Assembly: GCA_034401795.1 (NCBI GenBank)
Contig: CM067360.1
Coordinates: 47,834,260 to 47,898,259, forward strand
Source: Chaetoderma sp. LZ-2023a
Taxonomy: Eukaryota; Mollusca; Caudofoveata; Chaetodermatida; Chaetodermatidae
Direction of reading: 5' to 3'
DNA: 64,000 bases
Position 1 is the first letter of the stretch. Every line of letters begins with the position of its first letter. Below the pieces are notes generated by a model. It worked only from the letters and a program-made list of their open reading frames with translations. It searched no databases and was not told the DNA's origin. The translations under genes were made by a program, and so were the position numbers. Below, piece after piece: positions 10,730 through 22,434 of the stretch.

Positions 10730-11489
10730 CCTATTGAAATTTGCAAAATTACTTGTTGGTTTGCAAAAATTTAATGCTGAAAAGCCTACTGCCTAGTGAA
10801 ATTTTGGAAATTAATTATTAAATTGCAAAAATATAATGATGAAATGCCTACACATAACGTTAGTTGATTATGACGTCATATGATGGATGGATAAACCGGA
10901 ACATCCATTAGTCGGTTTGTCACCTTTTATACAATTTTTGACATTTCGAACAAAGCATCCTGTACCTATAATATTTGAAACAGTTTTACTATAAGCCATT
11001 ACCGCATAAAGTTATTCAAATTGTTTCAAAAGAACAGTTTAACCAGGCAAAAATAAAAAACTGTTTCGTTTCCTGTAAACCTCACGGGTGAAACTTTTTG
11101 GGGGTTTTCACCCGACCGGGAATAAAAAAAAAAATGTTCTACCCAGCATAAATGTTAAAACATGCATACATTTGTAAAACTATACAAATTACAATATTTT
11201 TAATGCCATTTGTATGCGAATCCCTTTTGCTAATTGTGACATGAAAAACATAACAAATTTGGCAATTATAACCATATTTAATAGACATCTAGTCAAATAT
11301 CTGAAAAACAAATATTTATTACCTTTTTAAAATAAATTAATAATTGAAAAAGTCTCCCCACCCGGTTTGCAAGAAACAAAATCTTTTTCATCTAAATTTC
11401 CACTTTGTTAAATAAAATAAAATCTTAAAACTCTTTGATCGATGAATTCCACTTATCTCAATTTCATGACAATACCACAGGAAATGTAA
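10730..11489. other. Unassigned spacer with small local duplication
   Basis: About 10721-10860 holds two ~77-bp imperfect copies marked GCCTACTGCCTA and TTGCAAAAAT. TATGACGTCATATGATGG at 10869-10886 is a fragment of the repeat seen at 26554. The remainder is AT-rich and empty. Confidence 0.5.
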
Positions 11490-11540
11490 TGTTGAATATT
11501 TTGAAATTAATATGAGTGGAAGCCGTTGCTGCCTTAGGGA
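11490..11540. repeat. Half of a GTTGAATATTTTGAAAC palindrome
   Basis: Left arm and centre (GTTGCTGCCTTAGG) only. It is cut off just before the next MITE. Confidence 0.6.
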
Positions 11541-11567
11541 GTTGTCAGGGAGTTGTCGATGAATGGG

Positions 11568-11818
11568 TTAATGAATGTCCCTTTGCAGATAATAGGACAC
11601 ACAGTGGCTAATTCAAAAAATAGTTTTTTCTTACTCAGAAAATGGACATTCCTGAAGAGCATTGCGGAGTCTGGCTTTGCTATTAAGCCGCTAATGGTTA
11701 TGCCGGCCAAAACCAGGCCATTGTGGTCTTGTGAAATGGCCATCTACAGGCCAAGACAATAGAATTTTTTTTTAATTATCACTGGAATGACTGGCTCGAT
11801 AGACGAGCCAGGGGTTAA
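11568..11818. mobile_element. Palindromic MITE, rearranged copy
   Basis: TTAA at both ends. The interior carries two partial cores in opposite order (GGTTATGCCGGCCAAAACC and a short CTGGCTCGATAGACGAGCCAG hairpin), suggesting one copy inserted into or recombined with another. Confidence 0.55.
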
Positions 11819-12310
11819 TTCTCTCATTTATATTATTGTAATACCTGCATTTAATCAACATGTTGTATGGTGGAATGAACTAGGCTACACAAAAAATCAA
11901 TAGACATTTGGCGGAATTATTCCAGCTGTCGCCCGGTAGATAAATAACACAAGATACGGTGTATAGAAAACTATGTCATTTTATGCTATAATGACGATGA
12001 GTCAATGGTTTAACTCATTAATTACATCATTCACTCGACGCATACAACCATACTTCAAACCCAGAATATCATTCTGAGGCCGCAAAACGAGTTTTGGAAA
12101 TTCATTGGACATTTTATTGTGATTGGCCGATCTTTTTAAAGAGGAAATCATATGAAGGCGTTTGCAACAAAATCTAACATAAAAGCAAAATACAATTATA
12201 GCATGCCAGTTAAACCCGTTTATAAAGACCACCCTGGGGTTCAGATAAAGTTGTCTTTAACAGGTGGCCTTTATACTGTAACATTAAGTCCAATTGTGAG
12301 TGTAAGCCGG
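11819..12310. other. Unassigned spacer
   Basis: Overlapping frames on both strands (12002-12232 and 12152-12355) have no domain signature. Nothing supported. Confidence 0.45.
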
Positions 12311-12376
12311 CCTTTATATAGAAATGGCCTTTATATAGAGGTGGCCTTTATATAGAGGTGGCCTTTATACAGATAT
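12311..12376. repeat. Short tandem repeat, GGCCTTTATATAGAGGT
   Basis: Four to five consecutive ~17-bp units, the middle ones nearly identical, with a diverged single copy (GTGGCCTTTATACTG) upstream at about 12265. Confidence 0.8.
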
Positions 12377-12591
12377 GAACTTTATAGAAAGGTTTGAATA
12401 TCTTTTCATTTTTAGTCATGTTAGTCGTGATTCACAACTGAGCATAAGTCTGTCTGACTGTACATTTTTTGACATTTTTACAAAGCCGATCATGTCGAAA
12501 CAATAGCGTATCACAATTGTTCTTCACGTTTGCCATTTGGCAGACTGGTCCACTATTATTACAATCACAAGTGTGCGTGTGTGCGTGCGAT

Positions 12592-12711
12592 AAATGAGCC
12601 AGTCATTCCAGCGGTAAATTTTCAAAATCAATCACATCTTGGTCTGCGAACGGACATTTTCTATGAGAAAATTAAAATTTTCTGGAATAAATATGAGTGT
12701 TGAATGGTTAA
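12592..12711. mobile_element. Palindromic MITE, right half
   Basis: Begins in the core (AATGAGCCAGTCATTCCAG) and runs to a GAGTGTTGAATGGTTAA end. The left half is absent. Confidence 0.65.
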
Positions 12712-12877
12712 ATACGATACTTGGTGGTCCACTGCTATACATACACTATTGAAGCGCAACAACTTTCTACAACATCAATTCTTCTCACTATTAACATTTT
12801 GATATCACTGCAATAACTATTACAAGTAAAGTTGCCATGGAAATGCATTTGGGGGTAAACATGTGTGAACCATTATT

Positions 12878-14358
12878 ACAAGGACAAATTTGTCCAATAC
12901 CCACATTGTTGATATATTTCTGTTGGGCCACTGTAAGGTCAAGTGTCTATTTTGCTGAAAGCTGTTGCGCTTTAGTTTTTTACCGCAAAATTGGTATACG
13001 TCTTCGTGACCCCAGACACACATCAACCCAAGTTTGGAAAAGATTACACCCGTAGAACAAGAGTTATTGAAGAATGTGTAAAATGTTTATTTTGTAAACT
13101 GTTGCTAAAAGCTGCTGCTGTTGCATTTTAGACCACAAAATTGGCATATATGCTCGGGATCACGTGGACAAGTTTACACCCAAGTTTGGAGAGGATTGCC
13201 CAAGTAGAACCAGCATTATTGAAGAATGCGTAAGAATGTCTATTTTGAAAACTGTTGCTAAAAGCTGGTGCGTTTTTTTTAGACCCCAAAATTGGCATAT
13301 CTGTTTGGGACCCCAAGGGCGCGCTTCACTCCAAATTTAATCAGCATAATCAGCTATTAAAAGATTTCTTAACCAACCTTTAACACTCATATCAGCCAAA
13401 AACGGCTTCTGTAGTGGTCTTGAGAAATGTCCATTTGCAGATCAAGAAGACTATTTTTGAAAATTTACCACTGGAGTGAGTGGCTTGATAACCGAGCCAC
13501 TCAATTCCAACTGTAAATTTTCAAAAATAGTCTTCTCTTGATCTGCAAATGGACATTCTCTATGAGAAAATTGGAATTTTCTTGAATAAATTTGAGTGTT
13601 AAAGGGTTAAGAATGACAAGAACAAGTGCTCCAATAACCAGCAATCCGTGCTTACATTAACCCTGCCATTTAGCGACACTGGTCAAAATGCTTGGTAAAA
13701 ATTGCAACTTTAAGGAATCTATTCTTTTATCCACATCGCTAGACACCAGGATTGTAGAACTTGTTGTTGTTGTTGTTACGACATCTTAATAACTATGGTT
13801 CTATTGGGAGGATTTTCTTCAAGCTTGCTTACCTGTGGGGTGCATGCTTACCTGTGGGGTCCCAAAGACGTCTGCCAATTTTGGTGTCAAAATCTAATAT
13901 GCAACAGCAACACCTTTCAGCAACATTGGTTATAAAATAGACATTTTTCAACAAGGCTGGTTCTACTGAAGGATCTTCTCCAAACTTTGCCGGAAGCTTG
14001 CCCACGGAGTCCCAAAGACATATGCCAATTTTTTGGTTAAAATCTAAAACTCAACAACAACAGCTTTCAGCAGTAATTTTGTCAAAATAGACATTTTTCA
14101 AATAATGCCGTTTCTACTGGAGGGATCTTTTCCAAGCTTTGGTGGAAGATGTATTCTAATGCTGGGGTAAAAGGCTAAAACGCAACAGCTTTCAGCAACA
14201 TTGTTTCCAAAACAGACTTTTGACTTCTCGGCGGGCCGATTGAAATATATATCAATATGCATAGTGCTTAGCGAATGCAATCGCATGGAGTTCAGCCCAA
14301 TATAAATGTACAATCTCTCTCGATCAATGATGCAGGTATTGGACAAATTTGTCCTTGT
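12878..14358. mobile_element. Foldback element with ~170-bp repeated arms
   Basis: ACAAGGACAAATTTGTCCAA begins a 24-bp inverted repeat at 12878-12901 that is matched exactly at 14335-14358. The left interior (about 12930-13345) has tandem ~170-bp units containing CAAAATTGGCATAT, GGACCCCAAG and AACTGTTGCTAAAAGCTG. The right interior (about 13760-14230) carries the same units in reverse (ATGCCAATTTT, GGGGTCCCAAAGAC, CAGCTTTCAGCA). The whole could fold on itself. No coding gene lies inside. A palindromic MITE sits between the arms. The satellite starts 18 bp beyond the right end. Confidence 0.7.
13369..13610. mobile_element. Palindromic MITE, full-length CTTTAACACTCA type, nested
   Basis: One of the best-preserved copies. 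The left end is TTAACC...CCTTTAACACTCATATC, the core is a clear palindrome, and the right end is TTTGAGTGTTAAAGGGTTAA. It lies between the two arms of the foldback element. Confidence 0.8.
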
Positions 14359-14375
14359 TCTGAAATGTCAAATAT

Positions 14376-17300
14376 GTCCGAGCGACTGACCGATCAACAG
14401 ACTCAGTTGAAAGTCCGAGCGACTGACCGATCAACAGACTCAGTTGAAAGTCCGAGCGACTGACCGATCAACAGACTCAGTTGAAAGTCCGAGCGACTGA
14501 CCGATCAACAGACTCAGTTGAAAGTCCGAGCGACTGACCGATCAACACACTCAGTTGAAAGTCCGAGCGACTGACCGATCAACACACTCAGTTGAAAGTC
14601 CGAGCGACTGACCGATCAACACACTCAGTTGAAAGTCCGAGCGACTGACCGATCAACACACTCAGTTGAAAGTCCGAGCGACTGACCGATCAACACACTC
14701 AGTTGAAAGTCCGAGCGACTGACCGATCAACACACTCCGTTGAAAGTCCGAGCGACTGACCGATCAACACACTCCGTTGAAAGTCCGAGCGACTGACCGA
14801 TCAACAGACTCAGTTGAAAGTCCGAGCGACTGACCGATCAACAGACTCAGTTGAAAGTCCGAGCGACTGACCGATCAACAGACTCAGTTGAAAGTCCGAG
14901 CGACTGACCGATCAACAGACTCAGTTGAAAGTCCGAGCGACTGACCGATCAACACACTCAGTTGAAAGTCCGAGCGACTGACCGATCAACACACTCAGTT
15001 GAAAGTCCGAGCGACTGACCGATCAACACACTCAGTTGAAAGTCCGAGCGACTGACCGATCAACACACTCAGTTGAAAGTCCGAGCGACTGACCGATCAA
15101 CACACTCAGTTGAAAGTCCGAGCGACTGACCGATCAACACACTCAGTTGAAAGTCCGAGCGACTGACCGATCAACACACTCAGTTGAAAGTCCGAGCGAC
15201 TGACCGATCAACACACTCAGTTGAAAGTCCGAGCGACTGACCGATCAACACACTCCGTTGAAAGTCCGAGCGACTGACCGATCAACAGACTCAGTTGAAA
15301 GTCCGAGCGACTGACCGATCAACAGACTCAGTTGAAAGTCCGAGCGACTGACCGATCAACAGACTCAGTTGAAAGTCCGAGCGACTGACCGATCAACAGA
15401 CTCAGTTGAAAGTCCGAGCGACTGACCGATCAACAGACTCAGTTGAAAGTCCGAGCGACTGACCGATCAACAGACTCAGTTGAAAGTCCGAGCGACTGAC
15501 CGATCAACAGACTCAGTTGAAAGTCCGAGCGACTGACCGATCAACAGACTCAGTTGAAAGTCCGAGCGACTGACCGATCAACACACTCAGTTGAAAGTCC
15601 GAGCGACTGACCGATCAACACACTCAGTTGAAAGTCCGAGCGACTGACCGATCAACACACTCAGTTGAAAGTCCGAGCGACTGACCGATCAACACACTCA
15701 GTTGAAAGTCCGAGCGACTGACCGATCAACACACTCAGTTGAAAGTCCGAGCGACTGACCGATCAACACACTCCGTTGAAAGTCCGAGCGACTGACCGAT
15801 CAACAGACTCAGTTGAAAGTCCGAGCGACTGACCGATCAACAGACTCAGTTGAAAGTCCGAGCGACTGACCGATCAACAGACTCAGTTGAAAGTCCGAGC
15901 GACTGACCGATCAACAGACTCAGTTGAAAGTCCGAGCGACTGACCGATCAACAGACTCAGTTGAAAGTCCGAGCGACTGACCGATCAACAGACTCAGTTG
16001 AAAGTCCGAGCGACTGACCGATCAACAGACTCAGTTGAAAGTCCGAGCGACTGACCGATCAACAGACTCAGTTGAAAGTCCGAGCGACTGACCGATCAAC
16101 AGACTCAGTTGAAAGTCCGAGCGACTGACCGATCAACAGACTCAGTTGAAAGTCCGAGCGACTGACCGATCAACAGACTCAGTTGAAAGTCCGAGCGACT
16201 GACCGATCAACAGACTCAGTTGAAAGTCCGAGCGACTGACCGATCAACAGACTCAGTTGAAAGTCCGAGCGACTGACCGATCAACAGACTCAGTTGAAAG
16301 TCCGAGCGACTGACCGATCAACAGACTCAGTTGAAAGTCCGAGCGACTGACCGATCAACACACTCAGTTGAAAGTCCGAGCGACTGACCGATCAACACAC
16401 TCAGTTGAAAGTCCGAGCGACTGACCGATCAACAGACTCAGTTGAAAGTCCGAGCGACTGACCGATCAACAGACTCAGTTGAAAGTCCGAGCGACTGACC
16501 GATCAACAGACTCAGTTGAAAGTCCGAGCGACTGACCGATCAACAGACTCAGTTGAAAGTCCGAGCGACTGACCGATCAACAGACTCAGTTGAAAGTCCG
16601 AGCGACTGACCGATCAACACACTCAGTTGAAAGTCCGAGCGACTGACCGATCAACACACTCAGTTGAAAGTCCGAGCGACTGACCGATCAACACACTCAG
16701 TTGAAAGTCCGAGCGACTGACCGATCAACACACTCAGTTGAAAGTCCGAGCGACTGACCGATCAACACACTCAGTTGAAAGTCCGAGCGACTGACCGATC
16801 AACACACTCAGTTGAAAGTCCGAGCGACTGACCGATCAACAGACTCAGTTGAAAGTCCGAGCGACTGACCGATCAACAGACTCAGTTGAAAGTCCGAGCG
16901 ACTGACCGATCAACAGACTCAGTTGAAAGTCCGAGCGACTGACCGATCAACAGACTCAGTTGAAAGTCCGAGCGACTGACCGATCAACAGACTCAGTTGA
17001 AAGTCCGAGCGACTGACCGATCAACACACTCAGTTGAAAGTCCGAGCGACTGACCGATCAACACACTCAGTTGAAAGTCCGAGCGACTGACCGATCAACA
17101 CACTCAGTTGAAAGTCCGAGCGACTGACCGATCAACACACTCAGTTGAAAGTCCGAGCGACTGACCGATCAACACACTCAGTTGAAAGTCCGAGCGACTG
17201 ACCGATCAACACACTCAGTTGAAAGTCCGAGCGACTGACCGATCAACACACTGTTGAAAGTCCGAGCGACTGACCGATCAACAGACTCAGTTGAAAGTCC

Positions 17301-20300
17301 GAGCGACTGACCGATCAACAGACTCAGTTGAAAGTCCGAGCGACTGACCGATCAACAGACTCAGTTGAAAGTCCGAGCGACTGACCGATCAACACACTCA
17401 GTTGAAAGTCCGAGCGACTGACCGATCAACACACTCAGTTGAAAGTCCGAGCGACTGACCGATCAACACACTCAGTTGAAAGTCCGAGCGACTGACCGAT
17501 CAACACACTCAGTTGAAAGTCCGAGCGACTGACCGATCAACACACTCAGTTGAAAGTCCGAGCGACTGACCGATCAACAGACTCAGTTGAAAGTCCGAGC
17601 GACTGACCGATCAACAGACTCAGTTGAAAGTCCGAGCGACTGACCGATCAACAGACTCAGTTGAAAGTCCGAGCGACTGACCGATCAACAGACTCAGTTG
17701 AAAGTCCGAGCGACTGACCGATTAACAGACTCAGTTGAAAGTCCGAGCGACTGACCGATCAACAGACTCAGTTGAAAGTCCGAGCGGCTGACCGATCAAC
17801 AGACTCAGTTGAAAGTCCGAGCGGCTGACCGATCAACACACTCAGTTGAAAGTCCGAGCGACTGACCGATCAACACACTCAGTTGAAAGTCCGAGCGACT
17901 GACCGATCAACACACTCAGTTGAAAGTCCGAGCGACTGACCGATCAACACACTCAGTTGAAAGTCCGAGCGACTGACCGATCAACACACTCAGTTGAAAG
18001 TCCGAGCGACTGACCGATCAACACACTCAGTTGAAAGTCCGAGCGACTGACCGATCAACAGACTCAGTTGAAAGTCCGAGCGACTGACCGATCAACAGAC
18101 TCAGTTGAAAGTCCGAGCGACTGACCGATCAACAGACTCAGTTGAAAGTCCGAGCGACTGACCGATCAACAGACTCAGTTGAAAGTCCGAGCGACTGACC
18201 GATCAACACTCTCAGTTGAAAGTCCGAGCGACTGACCGATCAACACTCAGTTGAAAGTCCGAGCGACTGACCGATCAACAGACTCAGTTGAAAGTCCGAG
18301 CGACTGACCGATCAACAGACTCAGTTGAAAGTCCGAGCGACTGACCGATCAACAGACTCAGTTGAAAATCCGAGCGACTGACCGATCAACAGACTCAGTT
18401 GAAAGTCCGAGCGACTGACCGATCAACAGACTCAGTTGAAAGTCCGAGCGACTGACCGATCAACAGACTCAGTTGAAAGTCCGAGCGACTGACCGATCAA
18501 CACACTCAGTTGAAAATCCGAGCGACTGACCGATCAACAGACTCAGTTGAAAGTCCGAGCGACTGACCGATCAACAGACTCAGTTGAAAGTCCGAGCGAC
18601 TGACCGATCAACACTCAGTTGAAAGTCCGAGCGACTGACCGATCAACAGACTCAGTTGAAAGTCCGAGCGACTGACCGATCAACAGACTCAGTTGAAAGT
18701 CCGAGCGACTGACCGATCAACAGACTCAGTTGAAAATCCGAGCGACTGACCGATCAACAGACTCAGTTGAAAGTCCGAGCGACTGACCGATCAACAGACT
18801 CAGTTGAAAGTCCGAGCGACTGACCGATCAACAGACTCAGTTGAAAGTCCGAGCGACTGACCGATCAACACACTCAGTTGAAAATCCGAGCGACTGACCG
18901 ATCAACAGACTCAGTTGAAAGTCCGAGCGACTGACCGATCAACAGACTCAGTTGAAAGTCCGAGCGACTGACCGATCAACAGACTCAGTTGAAAGTCCGA
19001 GCGACTGACCGATCAACAGACTCAGTTGAAAGTCCGAGCGACTGACCGATCAACAGACTCAGTTGAAAGTCCGAGCGACTGACCGATCAACAGACTCAGT
19101 TGAAAGTCCGAGCGACTGACCGATCAACAGACTCAGTTGAAAGTCTGAGCGACTGACCGATCAACACACTCAGTTGAAAGTCCGAGCGACTGACCGATCA
19201 ACACACTCAGTTGAAAGTCCGAGCGACTGACCGATCAACACACTCAGTTGAAAGTCCGAGCGACTGACCGACCAACACACTCAGTTGAAAGTCTGTGCGA
19301 CTGACCGATCAACAGACTCAGTTGAAAGTCCGAGCGACTGACCGATCAACACACTCAGTTGAAAGTCCGAGCGACTGACCGATCAACACACTCAGTTGAA
19401 AGTCCGAGCGACTGACCGATCAACAGACTCAGTTGAAAGTCTGAGCGACTGACCGATCAACAGACTCAGTTGAAAGTCCGAGCGACTGACCGATCAACAC
19501 TCAGTTGAAAGTCCGAGCGACTGACCGATCAACAGACTCAGTTGAAAGTCCGAGCGACTGACCGATCAACACACTCAGTTGAAAGTCCGAGCGACTGACC
19601 GATCAACACACTCAGTTGAAAGTCCGAGCGACTGACCGATCAACACACTCAGTTGAAAGTCCGAGCGACTGACCGATCAACACACTCAGTTGAAAGTCCG
19701 AGCGACTGACCGATCAACACACTCAGTTGAAAGTCCGAGCGACTGACCGATCAACACACTCAGTTGAAAGTCCGAGCGACTGACCGATCAACACACTCAG
19801 TTGAAAGTCCGAGCGACTGACCGATCAACAGACTCAGTTGAAAGTCCGAGCGACTGACCGATCAACAGACTCAGTTGAAAGTCCGAGCGACTGACCGATC
19901 AACAGACTCAGTTGAAAGTCCGAGCGACTGACCGATCAACAGACTCAGTTGAAAGTCCGAGCGACTGACCGATCAACACACTCAGTTGAAAGTCCGAGCG
20001 ACTGACCGATCAACACACTCAGTTGAAAGTCCGAGCGACTGACCGATCAACACACTCAGTTGAAAGTCCGAGCGACTGACCGATCAACACACTCAGTTGA
20101 AAGTCCGAGCGACTGACCGATCAACAGACTCAGTTGAAAGTCCGAGCGACTGACCGATCAACAGACTCAGTTGAAAGTCCGAGCGACTGACCGATCAACA
20201 GACTCAGTTGAAAGTCCGAGCGACTGACCGATTAACAGACTCAGTTGAAAGTCCGAGCGACTGACCGATCAACAGACTCAGTTGAAAGTCCGAGCGACTG

Positions 20301-22282
20301 CCCGATCAACAGACTCAGTTGAAAGTCCGAGCGGCTGACCGATCAACACACTCAGTTGAAAGTCCGAGCGACTGACCGATCAACACACTCAGTTGAAAGT
20401 CCGAGCGACTGACCGATCAACACACTCAGTTGAAAGTCCGAGCGACTGACCGATCAACACACTCAGTTGAAAGTCCGAGCGACTGACCGATCAACACACT
20501 CAGTTGAAAGTCCGAGCGACTGACCGATCAACACACTCAGTTGAAAGTCCGAGCGACTGACCGATCAACAGACTCAGTTGAAAGTCCGAGCGACTGACCG
20601 ATCAACAGACTCAGTTGAAAGTCCGAGCGACTGACCGATCAACAGACTCAGTTGAAAGTCCGAGCGACTGACCGATCAACAGACTCAGTTGAAAGTCCGA
20701 GAGACTGACCGATCAACACTCTCAGTTGAAAGTCCGAGCGACTGACCGATCAACACTCTCAGTTGAAAGTCCGAGCGACTGACCGATCAACAGACTCAGT
20801 TGAAAGTCCGAGCGACTGACCGATCAACAGACTCAGTTGAAAGTCCGAGCGACTGACCGATCAACAGACTCAGTTGAAAGTCCGAGCGACTGACCGATCA
20901 ACACACTCAGTTGAAAGTCCGAGCGACTGACCGATCAACACACTCAGTTGAAAGTCCGAGCGACTGACCGATCAACACACTCAGTTGAAAGTCCGAGCGA
21001 CTGACCGATCAACACACTCAGTTGAAAGTCCGAGCGACTGACCGATCAACAGACTCAGTCGAAAGTCCGAGCGACTGACCGATCAACAGACTCAGTCGAA
21101 AGTCCGAGCGACTGACCGATCAACAGACTCAGTCGAAAGTCCGAGCGACTGACCGATCAACAGACTCAGTCGAAAGTCCGAGCGACTGACCGATCAACAG
21201 ACTGTCGAAAGTCCGAGCGACTGACCGATCAACAGACTCAGTTGAAAGTCCGAGCGACTGACCGATCAACACACTCAGTTGAAAGTCTGAGCGACTGACC
21301 GATCAACACACTCAGTTGAAAGTCCGAGCGACTGACCGATCAACACACTCAGTTGAAAGTCCGAGCGACTGACCGATCAACACACTCAGTTGAAAGTCCG
21401 AGCGACTGACCGATCAACACACTCAGTTGAAAGTCTGAGCGACTGACCGATCAACACACTCAGTTGAAAGTCCGAGCGACTGACCGATCAACACACTCAG
21501 TTGAAAGTCCGAGCGACTGACCGATCAACAGACTCAGTTGAAAGTCCGAGCGACTGACCGATCAACAGACTCAGTTGAAAGTCCGAGCGACTGACCGATC
21601 AACACTCTCAGTTGAAAGTCCGAGCGACTGACCGATCAACACTCAGTTGAAAGTCCGAGCGACTGACCGATCAACAGACTCAGTTGAAAGTCTGAGCGAC
21701 TGACCGATCAACAGACTCAGTTGAAAGTCCGAGCGACTGACCGATCAACAGACTCAGTTGAAAGTCCGAGCGACTGACCGATCAACAGACTCAGTTGAAA
21801 GTCCGAGCGACTGACCGATCAATACACTCAGTTGAAAGTCCGAGCGACTGACCGATCAACAGACTCAGTTGAAAGTCCGAGCGACTGACCGATCAACAGA
21901 CTCAGTTGAAAGTCCGAGCGACTGACCGATCAACAGACTCAGTTGAAAGTCCGAGCGACTGACCGATCAACACACTCAGTTGAAAGTCTGAGCGACTGAC
22001 CGATCAACAGACTCAGTTGAAAGTCTGAGCGACTGACCGATCAACACACTCAGTTGAAAGTCCGAGCGACTGACCGATCAACAGACTCAGTTGAAAGTCC
22101 GAGCGACTGACCGATCAAGACTCAGTTGAAAGTCCGAGCGACTGACCGATCAACAGACTCAGTTGAAAGTCTGAGCGACTGACCGATCAACACACTCAGT
22201 TGAAAGTCCGAGCGACTGACCGATCAACACACTCAGTTGAAAGTCCGAGCGACTGACCGATCAACACACTCAGTTGAAAGTC
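14376..22282. repeat. 37-bp satellite array, about 213 copies
   Basis: An uninterrupted 7.9-kb head-to-tail array. Every unit starts GTCCGAGCGACTGACC and ends TTGAAA. The main variation is one base, giving AACAGACTC or AACACACTC. The two forms occur in runs of several units, not at random. Rarer variants (CACACTCCG; CAGTCGAAAG; TTGAAAATCC; CGATTAAC) cluster or recur at fixed spacings. Occasional units are shortened by 2-4 bp (at about 17250, 18245, 18612, 19499 and 22118). Each unit has three CpGs and about 51% GC. The frame shifts every repeat and hits TGA, so it is non-coding. Confidence 0.97.
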
Positions 22283-22434
22283 ACGTTTGGTGGGTATTTA
22301 AATCTTTAACCCTCAAAATTGTTCCTGAAAATTTTAATTTTCTTATAGAAAATGTCAATTTGCAGACCAAGGGAATTTTTTTTTTTTAATTTATCACTAA
22401 TGACTGGCTCGGTTATCAAGCCAGCCATCCCAGA

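Noticed and set aside
10690..10730. tRNA-like D-arm (GTGTCCAAGCGGTGGGGC)
   Set aside because: No matching anticodon and T arms and no acceptor stem. The box A match is poor.
14376..22282. CRISPR-like array of 37-bp repeats
   Set aside because: Units are directly contiguous with no spacers, there are no cas genes, and all surroundings are animal transposons. It is a satellite.
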